This document shows, piece by piece, positions 34,068-34,079 of a stretch of 34,079 nt of DNA. Origin of the DNA: Paenibacillus algorifonticola (GTDB taxonomy: Bacteria > Bacillota > Bacilli > Paenibacillales > Paenibacillaceae). The stretch is from assembly GCF_000971975.1 (NCBI RefSeq), contig NZ_KQ040787.1:1-34079 (forward strand). Direction: 5' to 3'. The position numbers and the translations under genes were made by a program. The notes beneath the pieces are model-generated. The model searched no databases and was not told the origin of the DNA. It saw nothing but the letters and a program-made list of their open reading frames with translations. Numbering within the stretch: the first letter of the stretch is position 1; each line of letters begins with the position of its first letter.

Positions 34068-34079
34068 ATTTTACCAAGG

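Overview
The window looks like chromosomal DNA of a spore-forming Bacillales bacterium, most probably Paenibacillus or a close relative. The evidence is moderate GC, strong AGGAGG-type ribosome sites with some TTG and GTG starts, an LplABC/YesMN-type sugar uptake cluster, spore germination (Ger) remnants, DUF1450 and CtaM-like proteins, and CcpA-type and Fur-type operators. No rRNA, tRNA, phage, insertion sequence or CRISPR array is visible. The genus call is inference.

Layout. (1) 200-7384: carbohydrate ABC importer (two permeases, lipoprotein binding protein), YesM-type histidine kinase broken by a one-base frameshift, and YesN-type regulator, with a perfect cre match at the promoter. (2) 7414-13412, minus strand: six-gene sugar-acid operon (enolase-superfamily enzyme, GntR regulator, zinc dehydrogenase, TIM-barrel isomerase, SDR mannonate oxidoreductase, MFS transporter), resembling a gulonate/fructuronate/mannonate route but lacking KDG kinase and aldolase. 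(3) 13631-17842: tandem double-hairpin repeats, a CtaM/DUF420 membrane protein, a 3-hydroxyisobutyrate-dehydrogenase-family enzyme, pgi and a YigZ protein. (4) 17855-22542: heptamer microsatellite, long structured element, a second copy of the double-hairpin repeats, then a sulfate importer operon (cysT-cysW-cysA-sbp). (5) 22587-26215: second long structured element, Cof-type HAD phosphatase, Gfo/Idh/MocA oxidoreductase, S41 protease. (6) 26239-27270: DUF1450 protein with a Fur-box promoter, then ferritin. (7) 27255-30137, minus: UvrD-type helicase followed in the same frame by an HD-GYP protein whose PAS domain is cut short. (8) 30223-31969: two GNAT acetyltransferases and a DUF1349 protein. 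(9) 32004-33373, minus: germinant-receptor remnant in which the start of gerA runs directly into the end of gerC, followed by a small two-helix membrane protein frameshifted in a G tract. (10) 33491-34067: stand-alone AraC-type DNA-binding protein under a textbook Fur-controlled promoter, with a strong terminator.

The most unusual signals are two families of structured intergenic repeats. One is a ~98-bp double-hairpin unit, present as tandem copies immediately upstream of ctaM and of the sulfate operon. The other is a ~140-185-bp long hairpin present twice, each copy just after a strong terminator. In both families paired stem bases differ together between copies, which points to selection on structure rather than sequence.
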